Source: Blastococcus sp.
GTDB taxonomy: Bacteria; Actinomycetota; Actinomycetes; Mycobacteriales; Geodermatophilaceae
Reading direction: 5' to 3'
Assembly (NCBI GenBank): GCA_025963345.1
Contig: JAOPUS010000069.1
Coordinates: forward strand, 1-13,213
DNA length: 13,213 nt
The notes under the pieces: generated by a model
Told to the model about the DNA's origin: nothing
The model's database searches: none
The model's input: the letters and a program-made list of their open reading frames with translations, nothing else
Position numbers and translations under genes: made by a program
Part shown: one piece after another, positions 12,429 through 13,213 of the stretch
How the letters are laid out: every line of letters starts with the position of its first letter
Numbering within the stretch: the stretch's first letter is position 1

Positions 12429-13213
12429 TCAGCTCGCCGACGCCAGCTCGGCCTGGGGGCCGGCCTCGAGGGCCGGGCGGATCGGCATCCCGAGGGCGGG
12501 CCACGCCGTCGCCGCCATGACCTGGCGGGCCGCGTCGGCCTCGATCGGACGCGAGAAGAGGTAGCCCTGGGCGATGTCGCAGCCGAGCGCGGCCAGGGTC
12601 TCCGACTGCTGCGTCGTCTCGATGCCCTCGGCGACGGTGAGCAGGCCCAGCGTGTTGGCCAGCTCCACGATCGCGTGGGTGATGACGTCGTCGTGGGCGT
12701 CGCGGCCGAGACCGTCGACGAACTCACGGGCGACCTTGAGCATGTCGATCGGGAAGCGGCGCAGGTAGGCCAGCGAGGAGTACCCGGTGCCGAAGTCGTC
12801 GATCGCGATCCGCACACCGAGGCCCTTGAGCAGCCACAGGGTCGCGGCGGCAGCGTCGCGGTCGTGCATCAGCACGGTCTCGGTGATCTCGAGGACGAGG
12901 CGGTGCGGCTCCAGGCCCGAGGCCGCGAGCGCGGCACTGACCTGCTGGACGATCTGGTCGTCGCCCACCTGGCGCGCGGACAGGTTCACCGTCACCAGGA
13001 GGTCGGTGTGGTCGGGCGTCTCGGCAACCCAGCGGGCGGCCTGGTGGCACGCGTCGTTGAGCACCTGGGCGCCGATCTCGGTGATCAGGCCGCTGTCCTC
13101 GGCCAGGCCGATGAACTGGTCGGGCGAGCGCAGCCCGTCGACCGGGTGCTGCCAGCGGACGAGCGCCTCGGCGCCGATCGGCCGGCCGCTGCGCATGTCG
13201 ATCAGCGGCTGGT
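12429..13213 (-). CDS. EAL-domain cyclic-di-GMP phosphodiesterase, C-terminal part (5' end outside window)
   Basis: About 260 residues of an EAL domain that runs off the right edge; it reads from QPLIDMRSGRPIGAEALVRW to a short Ala/Ser tail. EAL phosphodiesterases hydrolyse c-di-GMP to pGpG. Catalytic residues seen in order are EAL (EALVRW), the Asn of VNLSARQ, the Glu of EITE, Asp-Asp of DDFGTGYSSL, the Lys of LKVAREFV, the Glu of AEGIET, and the Gln of QGYLFSRP. All metal and base positions therefore look present. In the usual LKID-x-x-F-V motif the Asp is replaced by Ala (LKVAREFV). A GGDEF, PAS or membrane part may lie upstream but cannot be seen. Its stop is 4 bases from that of idi. Confidence 0.94.
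   Translation of the reverse strand, partial: QPLIDMRSGRPIGAEALVRWQHPVDGLRSPDQFIGLAEDSGLITEIGAQVLNDACHQAARWVAETPDHTDLLVTVNLSARQVGDDQIVQQVSAALAASGLEPHRLVLEITETVLMHDRDAAAATLWLLKGLGVRIAIDDFGTGYSSLAYLRRFPIDMLKVAREFVDGLGRDAHDDVITHAIVELANTLGLLTVAEGIETTQQSETLAALGCDIAQGYLFSRPIEADAARQVMAATAWPALGMPIRPALEAGPQAELASAS

Overview
The window is very GC-rich with strong third-position GC and frequent GTG starts, as in a high-GC actinobacterium. The gene content and a GC-rich dispersed repeat at gene junctions suggest a soil or rock-dwelling lineage such as Geodermatophilaceae. That placement is inference, not proof. No rRNA, tRNA, CRISPR array or complete mobile element is visible.

Layout. Positions 1-1599 (+) hold the 3' part of an acyl-CoA dehydrogenase gene and an overlapping hotdog-fold thioesterase gene. 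A 292-base convergent gap with a short palindrome follows. An extended SDR (epimerase-like) gene (-) and a VOC/glyoxalase-like gene (+) diverge from a 71-base spacer. Positions 3479-5118 (-) form a patchwork: a small cupin gene, a decayed fragment resembling the deiminase superfamily, an epoxide-hydrolase-like alpha/beta hydrolase, and the last 26 codons of a lost TetR gene. An hsp20 gene follows, and beyond it an intact TetR gene whose 3' end matches the lost one.

The centre is a phenylacetate catabolic cluster. paaK (phenylacetate-CoA ligase) and an overlapping tetR gene (likely the PaaR-type repressor) are read leftward. paaABCDE, the phenylacetyl-CoA 1,2-epoxidase and its reductase, are read rightward. 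Between the two arms lies a 7-2-7 inverted repeat, CTGACCG-AA-CGGTCAG, a good candidate TetR operator. PaaK would make phenylacetyl-CoA, PaaABC with PaaD and PaaE would epoxidise its ring, and the regulator would release both arms when the pathway intermediate appears. paaF, G, H, J and Z are not in the window. After paaE come a perfect 21-bp inverted repeat, a type I isopentenyl-diphosphate isomerase gene (idi), and a convergent EAL-domain gene cut by the window edge.

The most unusual feature is a set of short repeats at gene junctions. Three copies of a roughly 60-bp double-stem element lie at the dehydrogenase/thioesterase, paaA/paaB and paaB/paaC junctions. Both stems keep pairing although their bases differ, which is covariation. 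Two copies are translated and give the thioesterase and PaaB low-complexity N-terminal extensions. A different repeat, built on a 27-bp direct duplication, is translated at the start of PaaE. Three of the four paaABCDE junctions therefore carry repeat DNA.
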